NCBI RefSeq assembly: GCF_003443675.1
Contig: NZ_CP031963.1
Span: forward strand, 3,185,501 to 3,249,500
Source of the DNA: Aquimarina sp. BL5
GTDB taxonomy: Bacteria; Bacteroidota; Bacteroidia; Flavobacteriales; Flavobacteriaceae
Length of the DNA: 64,000 nucleotides
Reading direction: 5' to 3'
The stretch's first letter is position 1. Every line of letters starts with the position of its first letter. Below, in pieces: positions 8,397 to 17,281 of the stretch. A model generated the notes under the pieces. The model was not told the DNA's origin, did no database searches, and saw only the letters and a program-made list of their open reading frames with translations. The position numbers and the translations under genes are program-made.

Positions 8397-9839
8397 TTAC
8401 TTTTTTTCCGTAAGTTCAAGTTCAGGATATTTATTACCTAATTCCAATAAATCAGAATGTTTATCTAATAAATATAAGTCAAAAAATTGCAACACTGTTT
8501 TTGTAGTTACCTCATATGCTTTATTTGGACTTATTGTTCCTGCTTCATTTATAAATGGTAAATTAATCATTAACGGAATATCCATAAAACTAGAATGTCC
8601 AGAGTTCAAGATTTTAGCGTTGTAAAAATCAGAAGAACTTCCATTATGATACGCCTGTATGTTTAAATTTGGGTGTGAGTCATCCCATTCAGACGAAATT
8701 AAAGCAAATGGTTTGGTCATTATTGTATCTATCATTTTTCCCCATTGCATACCGTCCACGTTAATTCCTGCTTTTAATCTGTCATCATCAAGTAATGCTT
8801 GACCTGCTGCTGCACCCCCTTGAGAATGCCCAAAAACGCCAATTTTTGTTATATCAAGATGATGCGCTAAAAAAGTAGATGTGTTCCATTTTTTTAATTC
8901 ATCTATAACTAAAGAAATATCGTTGCTATATCGCTCAGTTAGTTCAGCGCCGTAATAATTTAAAATAAGATTATGAACAGTCTTAAATTGTTCTTCTGGT
9001 GTTGTTGCCTTATTATAGTTTTGCAAGGCATTCCAAGCCATTTCAGCCATTTCCTGATTATTTTGCTTTCTGTCGTATTCCGAATTAAAAAGTTTTATTT
9101 CCCCATCAGGAAAAAGTGTTCCTGTACTTTCATATGTATGATTTATATTTAAAACAATGTACCCATGACTTACAATTTCTTCTATTAAAGCATAATAACC
9201 CGAAGCTTGAGAATAGCTCCCATGAGAAAAAATTAATACAGGGAATTTACCCATAGCTACAGATGGCTTAATGTATGTGTGCGTTTTAACAAGATCTAAA
9301 TAATTGAATATAGTTATGGGCAATCCATGTTTTATTGCAAAGCTCACTCTGTCCCCTTCATTAAGATAAGGTTCTGTTTTCTCATTATCTAGGATAGCAG
9401 GATACCATGCCTTTATCATCAATTCTCTTTTATCTCCTAAATCAGAAGTCATTATTTCATCTTGGGTTGATTTTAAATGAATATATTGAGAGCCAATATT
9501 GTATTTTCCAGTAGGCCTGGGGAAGTTAAAAACAGGCAAAATATAGGGTAACACCCAACTAAATAGTAATAGTAAAACTAATGCTATTCCTCTTATAGTT
9601 TTTCTAATCCAACCTCCATTAAAAAATGAATATTCTTTATACAAACACCAACCTAAAATTAGAACTAGCAAGTAAGCAGGAATCATTTGCCAACGCCAGC
9701 CTTCGACACTAAGATGTAAAACCATCAGAACACAGATAGAAGTTATTAAATATCTCTTTGGAATTTTCTTAATGGATTGACGCTTTACAAATGGTAAAAT
9801 TGTTACAAAAACTAATAAGGCAATTTCTAAAATTCTCAT
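8397..9839 (-). CDS. membrane-anchored alpha/beta hydrolase, PAF-acetylhydrolase-like
   Basis: A 480-residue protein. Three or four hydrophobic helices occupy residues 1-105, followed by an alpha/beta-hydrolase domain. The oxyanion-side motif FSHGSYSQ is near residue 205. The nucleophile elbow GHSQGG places Ser339 as nucleophile, VDG gives Asp362 as the acid and SGHSSF (about residue 418) the His. The layout and long insert match the platelet-activating-factor acetylhydrolase/lipase family (PF03403). Natural substrate unknown; short-chain phospholipids or lipids are likely. A single-gene unit. Confidence 0.8.
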   Translation of the reverse strand: MRILEIALLVFVTILPFVKRQSIKKIPKRYLITSICVLMVLHLSVEGWRWQMIPAYLLVLILGWCLYKEYSFFNGGWIRKTIRGIALVLLLLFSWVLPYILPVFNFPRPTGKYNIGSQYIHLKSTQDEIMTSDLGDKRELMIKAWYPAILDNEKTEPYLNEGDRVSFAIKHGLPITIFNYLDLVKTHTYIKPSVAMGKFPVLIFSHGSYSQASGYYALIEEIVSHGYIVLNINHTYESTGTLFPDGEIKLFNSEYDRKQNNQEMAEMAWNALQNYNKATTPEEQFKTVHNLILNYYGAELTERYSNDISLVIDELKKWNTSTFLAHHLDITKIGVFGHSQGGAAAGQALLDDDRLKAGINVDGMQWGKMIDTIMTKPFALISSEWDDSHPNLNIQAYHNGSSSDFYNAKILNSGHSSFMDIPLMINLPFINEAGTISPNKAYEVTTKTVLQFFDLYLLDKHSDLLELGNKYPELELTEKK

Positions 9840-9986
9840 TTTTTTTAATCAAAAAGGTTATATCGCAAGATTTTCAATTTTTTTTTGAGATATAGTTTTA
9901 ATCGACAAATTACTTATTTAGGCTTCTTTTCTACACTATCAACACTACAAATACATTAATGACTCTAATACAATAAAAAATATTTA

Positions 9987-10054
9987 AAACTAAGATATTA
10001 GTTCAAACTAAATATTTAGTTTATATTAGCACTTTCAAACTAAGATTTTAGTTT
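9987..10054. promoter_or_regulatory. three BlaI-type operator palindromes
   Basis: Three related palindromes precede the BlaI gene. 9987-10003 is AAACTAAGATATTAGTT. 10005-10022 is a perfect 18-bp palindrome, AAACTAAATATTTAGTTT. 10037-10054 is AAACTAAGATTTTAGTTT. Centres are about 18 and 32 bases apart. This matches autoregulation by a BlaI/MecI dimer, whose known boxes are dyads of similar length. Confidence 0.75.
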
Positions 10055-10077
10055 GATAACTAAAAAGAAATCCATTT

Positions 10078-10440
10078 ATGAAACAATTGACCAAAGCAGA
10101 AGAAGATATTATGAAAATCCTGTGGAATCTAGAGGAAGGTAGTGTTGTTGCGATCCTGGAACAGTTACCAGAACCAAAACCTGCTTACAACACTGTTTCT
10201 ACAATTGTCAGAATATTAGAAGATAAAGGCTTTGTAAATTATCGAAAAGAAGGAAGAATTCATATTTACATCCCACTTGTGAAAAAAACAGAGTACAGCA
10301 ATCAGAGTATTAACAAATTGATTGATGGTTATTTTCAAGGATCCTTTAAGAGCATGGTCTCTTTTTTTATGAAGAAAAATGACATCAGTATTGCTGAGAT
10401 GGAAGCAGCAATGAGAGAAATAAATAAAGAGGAAGAATAA
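10078..10440 (+). CDS. BlaI/MecI/CopY family transcriptional repressor
   Basis: A 120-residue winged-helix repressor. The family start LTKAEEDIMKILWNLEEG and recognition region PAYNTVSTIVRILEDKGFV are clear, and the C-terminal part (about 80-120) is the dimerisation/cleavage region. It lies one base before the BlaR1-like gene and behind three operator palindromes. By family knowledge it represses its own operon until the BlaR1-type partner inactivates it. No beta-lactamase is nearby, so the inducer and wider regulon are unknown. Confidence 0.93.
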   Translation: MKQLTKAEEDIMKILWNLEEGSVVAILEQLPEPKPAYNTVSTIVRILEDKGFVNYRKEGRIHIYIPLVKKTEYSNQSINKLIDGYFQGSFKSMVSFFMKKNDISIAEMEAAMREINKEEE

Positions 10441-10441
10441 C

Positions 10442-11941
10442 ATGATACATTACATACTACAAATCATCGCGTTTCAACTACTTTTTTTAGTAATATATGA
10501 TCTATTTCTAAAAAAAGAAACATTCTTTAACTGGAATAGAACATATCTTCTCATAACCCCCATTCTAAGTTTTTTGCTTCCTCTGATTAAATTGGATTTT
10601 ATAAGACAAAACATTCCAACAGCATACATCATACAGCTACCTGAAGTACTTATTACAGATTTTCCTATGCAGGTTCATCTTTTACCAGAAGTTATAATCG
10701 CATCAGAAAGCCACCTATCAAGTTACATTTCTTTGATACCAGTCCTTGGATATTTATGGTATTTGGGAGTAATAACAAGCTCATTTTTATTTATTTATAA
10801 GATCTTTAAAATAATAAACTTAAAAAGATCCGGAACTAAGGTACATACAAAAAATATTACGCTGATATCATTACCAAATACAACCATTGCATTTTCCTTT
10901 TTCAATACAATCTATATTGGGACTGATCTCTCGGAAATTAAAAAAACCAACATCTTATTTCACGAAAAAATTCACGTAAAAGAATACCATTCTATAGATC
11001 TTATTTTCTTTGAAATATTACGGATTCTATTTTGGTTTAATCCATTGATCTATATATATCAGAATAGAATAGCCACACTTCAGGAATATATTGCAGATGC
11101 TAAGGCTATAGCAGAAACCACAAAAAAAGAATACTATCAAGACTTATTATCTCAGGTTTTCCAAACAGAGAAAATTTCATTTATTAATACATTTTTTAAT
11201 CATTCATTAATCAAAAATCGACTTGTTATGTTACAAAAATCAAAATCAAAAAAAGTCTATCAATTAAAATACCTACTTCTTATCCCAGTTATTAGTTCAA
11301 TGCTTATCTATAGCTCTTGTTCAGAAGATTCTCGCATTCTAGAGGAAAAAACAACGCAAAACGAAACTGCTCAGAAAACACTAACACAAAGAGCAGAGAC
11401 TTTATTAGTAAAAATAAATAGTGAGGGTAAGTTTACTAAAGAGAACAAAGAGCTTTTTTCTGCACTAATGAAAGATGTAGGAAACTCAGAAGCTCCGGAT
11501 TTAGAACCAGAAGACCTAGAGGTTTTTCAAAGTTTGATACAAGCTATCTCTAAATCGAAACAGAGCACGCAACCAAAAAAAGACGGAGTTCCTTTTGTAG
11601 AATTAGATATTGTTCCTATTCATCCCAATTGTAAAGGTTTAAGTAGCGAAGAAATTAAAAAGTGTTTTTCTCAAAACATTGCACAATTTGTTGGATCAGA
11701 ATTCAATATTAAAATTGGAGAAAATATCGGGCTTAGTGGGAAACAAAGAATATACGCTAGATTTAAAGTTGATAAAACGGGTAAGGTAGTTGATATTCAA
11801 GTAAGAGGTCCACACCCAGAATTTGAAAAAGAAGCATTACGTGTGTTAAAGGGACTTCCTAATATGGAACCAGGTATGAAAGATGGCGCACCTGTTAGTG
11901 TACTATATTCTTTGCCTATAGTTTTTGACATAAAAGAATAA
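10442..11941 (+). CDS. BlaR1-type M56 metallopeptidase with C-terminal TonB-like domain
   Basis: A 499-residue protein. Membrane helices lie at about 3-20, 35-50, 95-125 and 275-290. The M56 zinc motif HEKIH is at residues 174-178, with a Glu-rich follow-up. The C-terminal domain (about 435-499, IYARFKVDKTGKVVDIQV and downstream) is TonB-like. By family it senses an envelope signal and cleaves or triggers loss of the partner BlaI repressor. A TonB-like tail in place of the penicillin sensor is common in Bacteroidota BlaR1 proteins and suggests a signal other than beta-lactam. It ends at its own terminator. Confidence 0.88.
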   Translation: MIHYILQIIAFQLLFLVIYDLFLKKETFFNWNRTYLLITPILSFLLPLIKLDFIRQNIPTAYIIQLPEVLITDFPMQVHLLPEVIIASESHLSSYISLIPVLGYLWYLGVITSSFLFIYKIFKIINLKRSGTKVHTKNITLISLPNTTIAFSFFNTIYIGTDLSEIKKTNILFHEKIHVKEYHSIDLIFFEILRILFWFNPLIYIYQNRIATLQEYIADAKAIAETTKKEYYQDLLSQVFQTEKISFINTFFNHSLIKNRLVMLQKSKSKKVYQLKYLLLIPVISSMLIYSSCSEDSRILEEKTTQNETAQKTLTQRAETLLVKINSEGKFTKENKELFSALMKDVGNSEAPDLEPEDLEVFQSLIQAISKSKQSTQPKKDGVPFVELDIVPIHPNCKGLSSEEIKKCFSQNIAQFVGSEFNIKIGENIGLSGKQRIYARFKVDKTGKVVDIQVRGPHPEFEKEALRVLKGLPNMEPGMKDGAPVSVLYSLPIVFDIKE

Positions 11942-11964
11942 GAATCTCATCATCAATCAAAATT

Positions 11965-12005
11965 AAAGGGCTGATTATCTTGAAAGATAACCAGCCCTTT
12001 TTATT
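11965..12005. terminator. terminator after blaI-blaR1
   Basis: AAAGGGCTG-A-TTATCTT pairs with AGATAA-C-CAGCCCTTT around a short loop, then TTTTT. One mismatch. It lies between convergent genes. Confidence 0.85.
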
Positions 12006-12026
12006 GCCAACAATTATCAACCGATA

Positions 12027-12644
12027 TTAGCGTTCGAAACCTTTTTCTACCGCTAAAATGACATTAAACGTTCCATTTTCCTTATTAGTGATTACTGGAT
12101 ATTCACCCGCTTTTATTACATTACCTTGTAATCCCAACTCTTTTGAAACTTCTGGGTCCAAGGTCAATGTCTCTTTTACAGTAAATACATTTTCCTTGAA
12201 TAGACCTTCATCCTGATAAAATTGTAATCCCGCTATTTTTTCATTTAGCGCAAAAGGAATAGCGGTTTCTCTTGGATCAATATCCACTTCTAATTTATCT
12301 TTAAAAGAGAGAAAATCTCTAGGATCTAACTTCTCATAGATTACCCAAGGGTCAAAAATATCAATCCAACAAGGTACAAACCAGCATGGATCGTAAAATA
12401 TAGGAATACATATTTTTTTAACACTACATACTCCATTAAATGTAGAGAAACACCTTCCTTGAAGCCTTAGTCCTCTTTCAAAAATATAGTAGCATCGATA
12501 AGAAATCCACTTACCTTCTGCTTCTATTTGGTTATTACTTTCATTTACCTCTACAATAGAATTTGTTTCTTCTACTGTTTCTTTTTCACAAGCGTAGAAT
12601 ACCCCAATTGCTATTGCTACGGCCAAAAAAAATACTTTTTTCAT
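12027..12644 (-). CDS. Cys/Trp-rich lipoprotein, unknown function
   Basis: A 205-residue protein with signal peptide and lipobox FYAC (Cys19) followed by EKETVEE, an acidic surface-export signal. About residues 49-95 hold six Cys in three loose pairs (RCYY/GRCF, VCSVKKIC, DPCW/VPCW) and several Trp, an even number fitting disulfides in a secreted protein. The C-terminal half is acidic and without motifs. I do not recognise a family. A terminator-like hairpin sits 18-70 bases upstream of its start. Confidence 0.75.
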   Translation of the reverse strand: MKKVFFLAVAIAIGVFYACEKETVEETNSIVEVNESNNQIEAEGKWISYRCYYIFERGLRLQGRCFSTFNGVCSVKKICIPIFYDPCWFVPCWIDIFDPWVIYEKLDPRDFLSFKDKLEVDIDPRETAIPFALNEKIAGLQFYQDEGLFKENVFTVKETLTLDPEVSKELGLQGNVIKAGEYPVITNKENGTFNVILAVEKGFER

Positions 12645-12661
12645 ATTATTTAGGTTTTAAG

Positions 12662-12714
12662 ATTAAAAAAATCCCCATTACAATTGGCTGTTGGCACTCC
12701 AATCGTTATAGGGA
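12662..12714 (-). terminator. hairpin plus T run, end of the pheS operon or attenuator of the next gene
   Basis: On the minus strand, arms of 16 bases (12672-12687 and 12699-12714) match at 13 positions and are followed by seven T. The position fits termination of pheS and its small partner. Because it lies only 18 bases upstream of the lipoprotein start, it could also act as an attenuator for that gene. Confidence 0.55.
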
Positions 12715-12885
12715 TATATGGTATAACAACCTCTTTTTTTCAAATCTGTTAGAGGGTTGCTTTTTAGTAAAAATTTTAAAAAGGGAAATATGACGCTAAA
12801 GTAAAGTCAATTGGCGTCTCAATTACGGGGTATTAACCTGTTTTTACACAAGTTATTTAACTAATAATTCTATAAAATGAAGGGT

Positions 12886-13281
12886 TTACGAAACCAAAAC
12901 CCCACGTTGTTCCATCACAGGAAGATCTCGAAAAGCGTTTTCATTAATTGTGTTTTTTCTAAAAACGTATTTCTTATCGAATAGCTTACCTTCAGCAAAG
13001 AAAGTAACTGAAAACTCATTATTCATAGCAAATAATTCTTCCTGAATCATTTCGATCTTAGCGGATGATTTTGCATTCACTGTTCCTATACCATGTCTTA
13101 ATAAAGATGTCTTTTTTTCGGTATTGTAACCTTTGGTTACTACCAAAACCATTTCAATAGGAATATCCTGATCATTAATGATATAAGCATTCCAATCATG
13201 GCCACCGAATTCATCATTCCATTCTTTGACCACAGCTACGTAGACATTTTCTACTATTGGTATTTCTATATCTTTTTTCAA
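12886..13281 (-). CDS. conserved small protein next to pheS, unknown function
   Basis: A 131-residue beta-rich protein with no signal peptide or membrane segment. It begins directly after the pheS stop codon (TAA then TTG), so the start is TTG and translation is probably coupled. From memory, similar proteins of about 130 residues sit after pheS in many flavobacteria and are sometimes labelled as synthetase subunits by position. Nothing visible here shows a synthetase domain. A role linked to PheS is inference from position only. Confidence 0.8.
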   Translation of the reverse strand: MKKDIEIPIVENVYVAVVKEWNDEFGGHDWNAYIINDQDIPIEMVLVVTKGYNTEKKTSLLRHGIGTVNAKSSAKIEMIQEELFAMNNEFSVTFFAEGKLFDKKYVFRKNTINENAFRDLPVMEQRGVLVS

Positions 13282-14301
13282 TTATAAGGCAGGCTTAAAT
13301 TGTTCTAAGAAACGTACATCATTTTCGCTTAGCATACGGATATCAGAAATCCCATATAACAATAGCGCTATACGATCGATCCCCATACCAAATGCAAATC
13401 CACTATACTCCTCAGGATCAATATTACAATTTTTTAATACGTTAGGATCTACCATTCCACAACCCATAATCTCTAACCAACCGGTTCCTTTGGTCATTTT
13501 ATAATCTGTTTCGGTTTCTAATCCCCAATACACATCTACCTCAGCACTTGGCTCGGTAAAAGGAAAGTATGATGGACGTAATCTAATCTTAGATTTCCCA
13601 AACATTTCTGTAGTGAAATATTGTAATGTTTGCTTAAGGTCTGCAAACGAAACATCCTTATCTATGTACAATCCTTCTACTTGATGGAAGAAACAATGAG
13701 ATCTAGCAGAAATTGCTTCATTACGATATACTCTTCCTGGAGAAATAGTTCTTATTGGTGGTTTATTCTCTTCCATATACCGTACTTGTACAGAAGATGT
13801 ATGTGTACGCAATAGAATATCCGGATCTGTTTGGATAAAAAACGTGTCCTGCATATCACGTGCTGGATGATATTCTGGTAAATTAAGTGCAGTAAAGTTG
13901 TGCCAATCATCTTCAATTTCTGGCCCTTCACTTACATTAAAACCAATACGTGAAAATATATCTATAATTTGATTCTTTACTAAAGAAATTGGATGACGTG
14001 ATCCTAAAGCAATTGGTTCTGCAGGACGTGTAAGATCTCCGTAAGTTCCCTTATCTTCATCTTTAGACTCTAGCTCGTCTTTTAAAGCTCTCACTTTTTC
14101 TTCAGCCGCGACTTTTAAAGCATTTATAGCTTGACCAAATTCTTTCTTTTGATCATTCGCAATATTTCTGAATTCAGTAAAAAAGTCATTAACTAGTCCT
14201 TTCTTACCTGAAAACTTTATTCTGAATGCTTCAACTTCTTCTTTGGTCTTAGCAGAGAAATCCTCAACTTCTGAGATATATTCTTTAATCTTATCGATCA
14301 T
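13282..14301 (-). CDS. pheS: phenylalanyl-tRNA synthetase alpha subunit
   Basis: A class II synthetase catalytic subunit of 339 residues. An N-terminal coiled-coil (about 1-85) is followed by the core. Motif 2 region is [19 protein letters not shown], with [13 protein letters not shown] and motif 3 [14 protein letters not shown] near the end. With PheT (not in the window) it charges tRNA-Phe. It heads a two-gene unit. Confidence 0.97.
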   Translation of the reverse strand: MIDKIKEYISEVEDFSAKTKEEVEAFRIKFSGKKGLVNDFFTEFRNIANDQKKEFGQAINALKVAAEEKVRALKDELESKDEDKGTYGDLTRPAEPIALGSRHPISLVKNQIIDIFSRIGFNVSEGPEIEDDWHNFTALNLPEYHPARDMQDTFFIQTDPDILLRTHTSSVQVRYMEENKPPIRTISPGRVYRNEAISARSHCFFHQVEGLYIDKDVSFADLKQTLQYFTTEMFGKSKIRLRPSYFPFTEPSAEVDVYWGLETETDYKMTKGTGWLEIMGCGMVDPNVLKNCNIDPEEYSGFAFGMGIDRIALLLYGISDIRMLSENDVRFLEQFKPAL

Positions 14302-14324
14302 GATCTTTTTCTTATAGTAGAGGG

Positions 14325-14332
14325 CAAATTTA
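14325..14332 (-). promoter_or_regulatory. -7 box of pheS promoter
   Basis: TAAATTTG on the minus strand is an exact match to TAnnTTTG, 24 bases before the pheS ATG. I see no good TTG at the expected -33 position, so the promoter is only half supported. Confidence 0.4.
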
Positions 14333-14413
14333 AGATTTGTACATCATTAAATTGTACACGGCGTCTAAAAAAATGTGTTATTTTGGTAATAAAACGTATA
14401 ATTTCTAGAAAAA

Positions 14414-15121
14414 TCACCTTTCAGAAAGAACTTTGTTTTGTTTTAGATTATCCAGATAGGTATATAACATCAAAAAGAAAACCGAGATTCCTCCGAATAA
14501 ATGCCATAACCAATGTGTTCCCATATAGAAAAAATCTGTTTCCCAGAACGTATCGGCGCTTCTAAAACTTACGGCTATTGCAAAAAACACAAAAGCTAGT
14601 ATAATCATTTCTTTATGTCTTCCGTTTCTTTTTACTAAATACAAAAGGATGGGAAGCAACACAGTAATTGCCGTAATTACATATCCTAATGAAATTCTGA
14701 CTATAGCAGGAATGGGTAATGTGCGTACGGCAAAGGAAACTCCAAAAATTATGGTAAAGGCTAATATTCTTTTCCACCAAACTTTGTACAATTTAAAAAT
14801 GAAATAAAAAACAGCCGACATACACAAAACCATAATTGGAACCCAATCCATAAACAACCATATTTGATGACTTCGGGTACCATGAAATAAAGTCCCTCCA
14901 ATAAAACCGATAGCAAGAATCGGTAAACAAAAGGCTAAAAACAAATGCTGTTTTGGATTCTTATATACGCGTATAGAAAAGTATATAATTATAATTAAAA
15001 ATACAAGATTGCTAATCGTATTGAACGGTTCTACTGGTAATCTACCCATGATCGTTTCTTGGTAAATCGGTCCGGTATCATTGGGAACAACATTAGGATC
15101 ATTGATAACATTCAGAAACAT
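14414..15121 (-). CDS. ceramidase-like seven-helix membrane protein (CREST superfamily)
   Basis: A polytopic membrane protein of 235 residues with about seven helices. Conserved polar motifs fit the alkaline ceramidase/CREST hydrolase families (PF05875-like): EPFNTISNLVF near the N-terminus, GGTLFHGTRSHQIWLFMDW in the middle and HWLWHLFGG near the C-terminus. These supply the His/Asp set expected for a metal site. I placed the start at the ATG at 15121; an upstream TTG would add 26 hydrophobic residues. Substrate unknown; amide lipids are plausible because flavobacteria contain sphingolipids. Confidence 0.75.
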   Translation of the reverse strand: MFLNVINDPNVVPNDTGPIYQETIMGRLPVEPFNTISNLVFLIIIIYFSIRVYKNPKQHLFLAFCLPILAIGFIGGTLFHGTRSHQIWLFMDWVPIMVLCMSAVFYFIFKLYKVWWKRILAFTIIFGVSFAVRTLPIPAIVRISLGYVITAITVLLPILLYLVKRNGRHKEMIILAFVFFAIAVSFRSADTFWETDFFYMGTHWLWHLFGGISVFFLMLYTYLDNLKQNKVLSER

Positions 15122-15291
15122 ATTTTCTTTTTGTATTAAAGTTAAAAAAACGACACAAATTGAGAAGTATTCAAGTGTAATAAATACTGAAAGTAACAAA
15201 AAGATAATTCGCTAGTAATCAGATAAATATCATTTTTATGAAATTCTTTAAGAAAAACAATTATTAAGTACGTTAAAGCACGTTAAAAATC

Positions 15292-15322
15292 TTGACAAAA
15301 CTGTAGATATTGATTATATTTA
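15292..15322 (+). promoter_or_regulatory. promoter of a short transcript
   Basis: TTG (15292-15294), 20 bases, TATATTTA (15315-15322), seven of eight against TAnnTTTG. Just upstream are two direct copies of ACGTTAAA (15270-15277, 15280-15287), 10 bases apart, a possible regulator site on one helix face. No annotated gene follows within 300 bases, only the small ORF at 15455. Confidence 0.5.
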
Positions 15323-15454
15323 AATATAGTTTTAAATACTATAAAATTCAGCCTTAGATTTTCCCAAAATAATCTTTCATAACCAATAAATGCGAACACA
15401 TGGTATATGACTAAAAGTTAGTCATTATTTTATGTTTAATTAAAAAATGTCGAT

Positions 15455-15556
15455 ATGAAAAAGTTATTTTTTGGAATCCTAATTATAGACATGAAAGGAT
15501 TAAAAGAATTGATAAGCAATCTTCCTTCGGCTTCTTGGTATGCTATGAGAAGATAA
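15455..15556 (+). CDS. small ORF, 33 codons, possible peptide or sRNA
   Basis: ATG at 15455 reads 33 codons to TAA. The product has a hydrophobic start, MKKLFFGILIIDMKG, and the tail LISNLPSASWYAMRR. It lies between a plausible promoter (15292-15322) and a perfect terminator (15616-15650), forming a complete unit of about 320 nt. I recognise no family and see no strong ribosome site. The transcript might be a small RNA rather than an mRNA; its middle contains a short ACTAAAAGTTAGT palindrome near 15409. Confidence 0.35.
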   Translation: MKKLFFGILIIDMKGLKELISNLPSASWYAMRR

Positions 15557-15615
15557 CTACATTATGAGTAAATTTCTTTAAGACAAGAATTTTATATTAC
15601 ATATTCAAAACATTT

Positions 15616-15650
15616 ATAAAAAAGATGCTCAATTTGAGCGTCTTTTTTAT
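15616..15650. terminator. bidirectional terminator
   Basis: ATAAAAAAGATGCTCA pairs with TGAGCGTCTTTTTTAT (one T-G wobble) around a 3-base loop. It separates the short plus-strand unit from the convergent gene at 15673. Confidence 0.85.
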
Positions 15651-15672
15651 AAATCATTATTGTTTGACAGCA

Positions 15673-16029
15673 TTAAAAAATATACTCACTTGTCAGGAAA
15701 TAACTAACAATTGCTTCTTTCATTAAAACTGATTGCTCTCCGGCTTTGAGGTTAGGTAATTGTTCTTTTACAATATAATGTGGCCATCCTTGCTCATCAA
15801 AATAATCGAACTCATAATACCCATATGGTTCTAACAATCTACAGATAGCAATATGCATAAGATCTAGCTTTTCGTCTTTCTTAAACTTACGATGTACCTG
15901 CCCTAATTCCTGCACTCCAATCAGGTAAATGATTGCATCTAAATCTAATGGATCTCCATCAGCAAATTGAACTGATAATTTTTGTACCAAAACATCCCAT
16001 CGTTCTTTTAATTTTTCGTCTCTAGCCAT
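15673..16029 (-). CDS. conserved hypothetical protein, 118 aa
   Basis: A soluble, mixed-charge protein with no signal peptide. Recognisable features are a helical first half (ERWDVLVQKLSVQFADGDPL) and an acidic/aromatic stretch YGYYEFDYFDEQGWPHY. I recall similar short proteins in flavobacteria but no assigned function. It is a single-gene unit or the tail of an unseen one, with the 7TM operon ending about 100 bases upstream on the same strand. Confidence 0.75.
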   Translation of the reverse strand: MARDEKLKERWDVLVQKLSVQFADGDPLDLDAIIYLIGVQELGQVHRKFKKDEKLDLMHIAICRLLEPYGYYEFDYFDEQGWPHYIVKEQLPNLKAGEQSVLMKEAIVSYFLTSEYIF

Positions 16030-16127
16030 AACGTATTTTTAACTATACTTTCAATTTCTACATAAAAAATTAAGCCTTACAAAAGTAACGCTTAACTAAA
16101 AAAACCAACCATCATTTGAGAGAAATA

Positions 16128-17261
16128 TTAAAACTCCCACAATACACCGATTCCAGCATATTGATTTCTATAATTTCTAAAGGATCTTGCATCAATATCA
16201 GTATAGTTAGTACTTCTAATTCTAGAAAACATGGTAGCAGTAATAGAAAAACCTTTCCCTATTTTGTGAGCAGCATTCATCTGAAAGTTTGAATATTCAT
16301 ATTTCAGATCTTCTCCTATACCTCCATCAGTGTTTCTGGCTTCGATATCTGTATAATTTCTTGTAATGAAAGAGAAAGTTCCTCTAATTTTTGTCTTGTC
16401 ATTGTCATATTTCAGAGCAATTCCAGGACCGAATTGATTGAACCCAGATCGGTTGGTAGAATTATCAATCCTTATATAGTAAACAACACTTGGTTTTATT
16501 TCGAACTGCTTGCTAAAAGGTAGTCTATAATACAAAGTCCCTTTTAGATAATCCCAATCTCTTTCTCCATCTGGTTCAACATCACTGGCATTAAAAGTAT
16601 CATAACGTCTCTTTTTTGCATATGCTGTTATACCTAACTTGTGTTTTAGTTTATTGATTCTAAAAGTTTGAACTGAAGAAATCTGAGCTCCAAATTCATT
16701 ATATTGTAAATCTCTAACACCAAAGACATCAAAATTCCTGAAGTTATAAAACCCCTCTACAGTAAGTTCGTTATTTGTAAGTGGCGCAAACTGTAAACCT
16801 AAGGTTCCTCCATAGTTGGTGTACCCTAAAGGATTAATTAATACATCCTGATCACCTCCGAGTCCTTCTCTATTCATTCTTATGAATCGCGCTTCTGCAA
16901 GTAAAGATGTTTTTCTACTAAACTTATAATCATATTTAACGTTTGTACTCAAACTCCAATAACTATCATCAGAATTTTCATGAAAAATTCTAGAAAAAGG
17001 ATTCATAGAAACTCTAATTCTATTTTTGCTCCATTTATATCGGTATTTATAATTGAGTTCAATATCCTGATAAAAACTGCTAGATATCAATTCATCTTCA
17101 TTCAATATTGCTCCTCCTGTTCTTATCTCTTTAGGACTTCTGAAATAATTGTATTCATACCCTGCTTGGGTTTCTGCATTGAAGCTATGATTACTTTGTG
17201 TATATGAAATAATACTTGTTAGTGTTAATATGATTGTTAAAGAGATTTTCGTGATTTTCAT
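16128..17261 (-). CDS. outer-membrane beta-barrel protein of the transglutaminase-7TM/ATP-grasp operon
   Basis: A 377-residue protein with a signal peptide (residues 1-21, ending SYTQ). The rest is alternating amphipathic strands, with aromatic residues at strand ends and a C-terminal Phe (GVLWEF), characters of an outer-membrane barrel. I estimate 16 or so strands by eye. It starts 20 bases after the ATP-grasp gene and is the last gene of that operon. No ligand motif is visible. It may be a pore or assembly platform for what the two upstream proteins make or modify. Confidence 0.75.
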   Translation of the reverse strand: MKITKISLTIILTLTSIISYTQSNHSFNAETQAGYEYNYFRSPKEIRTGGAILNEDELISSSFYQDIELNYKYRYKWSKNRIRVSMNPFSRIFHENSDDSYWSLSTNVKYDYKFSRKTSLLAEARFIRMNREGLGGDQDVLINPLGYTNYGGTLGLQFAPLTNNELTVEGFYNFRNFDVFGVRDLQYNEFGAQISSVQTFRINKLKHKLGITAYAKKRRYDTFNASDVEPDGERDWDYLKGTLYYRLPFSKQFEIKPSVVYYIRIDNSTNRSGFNQFGPGIALKYDNDKTKIRGTFSFITRNYTDIEARNTDGGIGEDLKYEYSNFQMNAAHKIGKGFSITATMFSRIRSTNYTDIDARSFRNYRNQYAGIGVLWEF

Positions 17262-17281
17262 ATTTGTTCTTTTTCCTTTTC

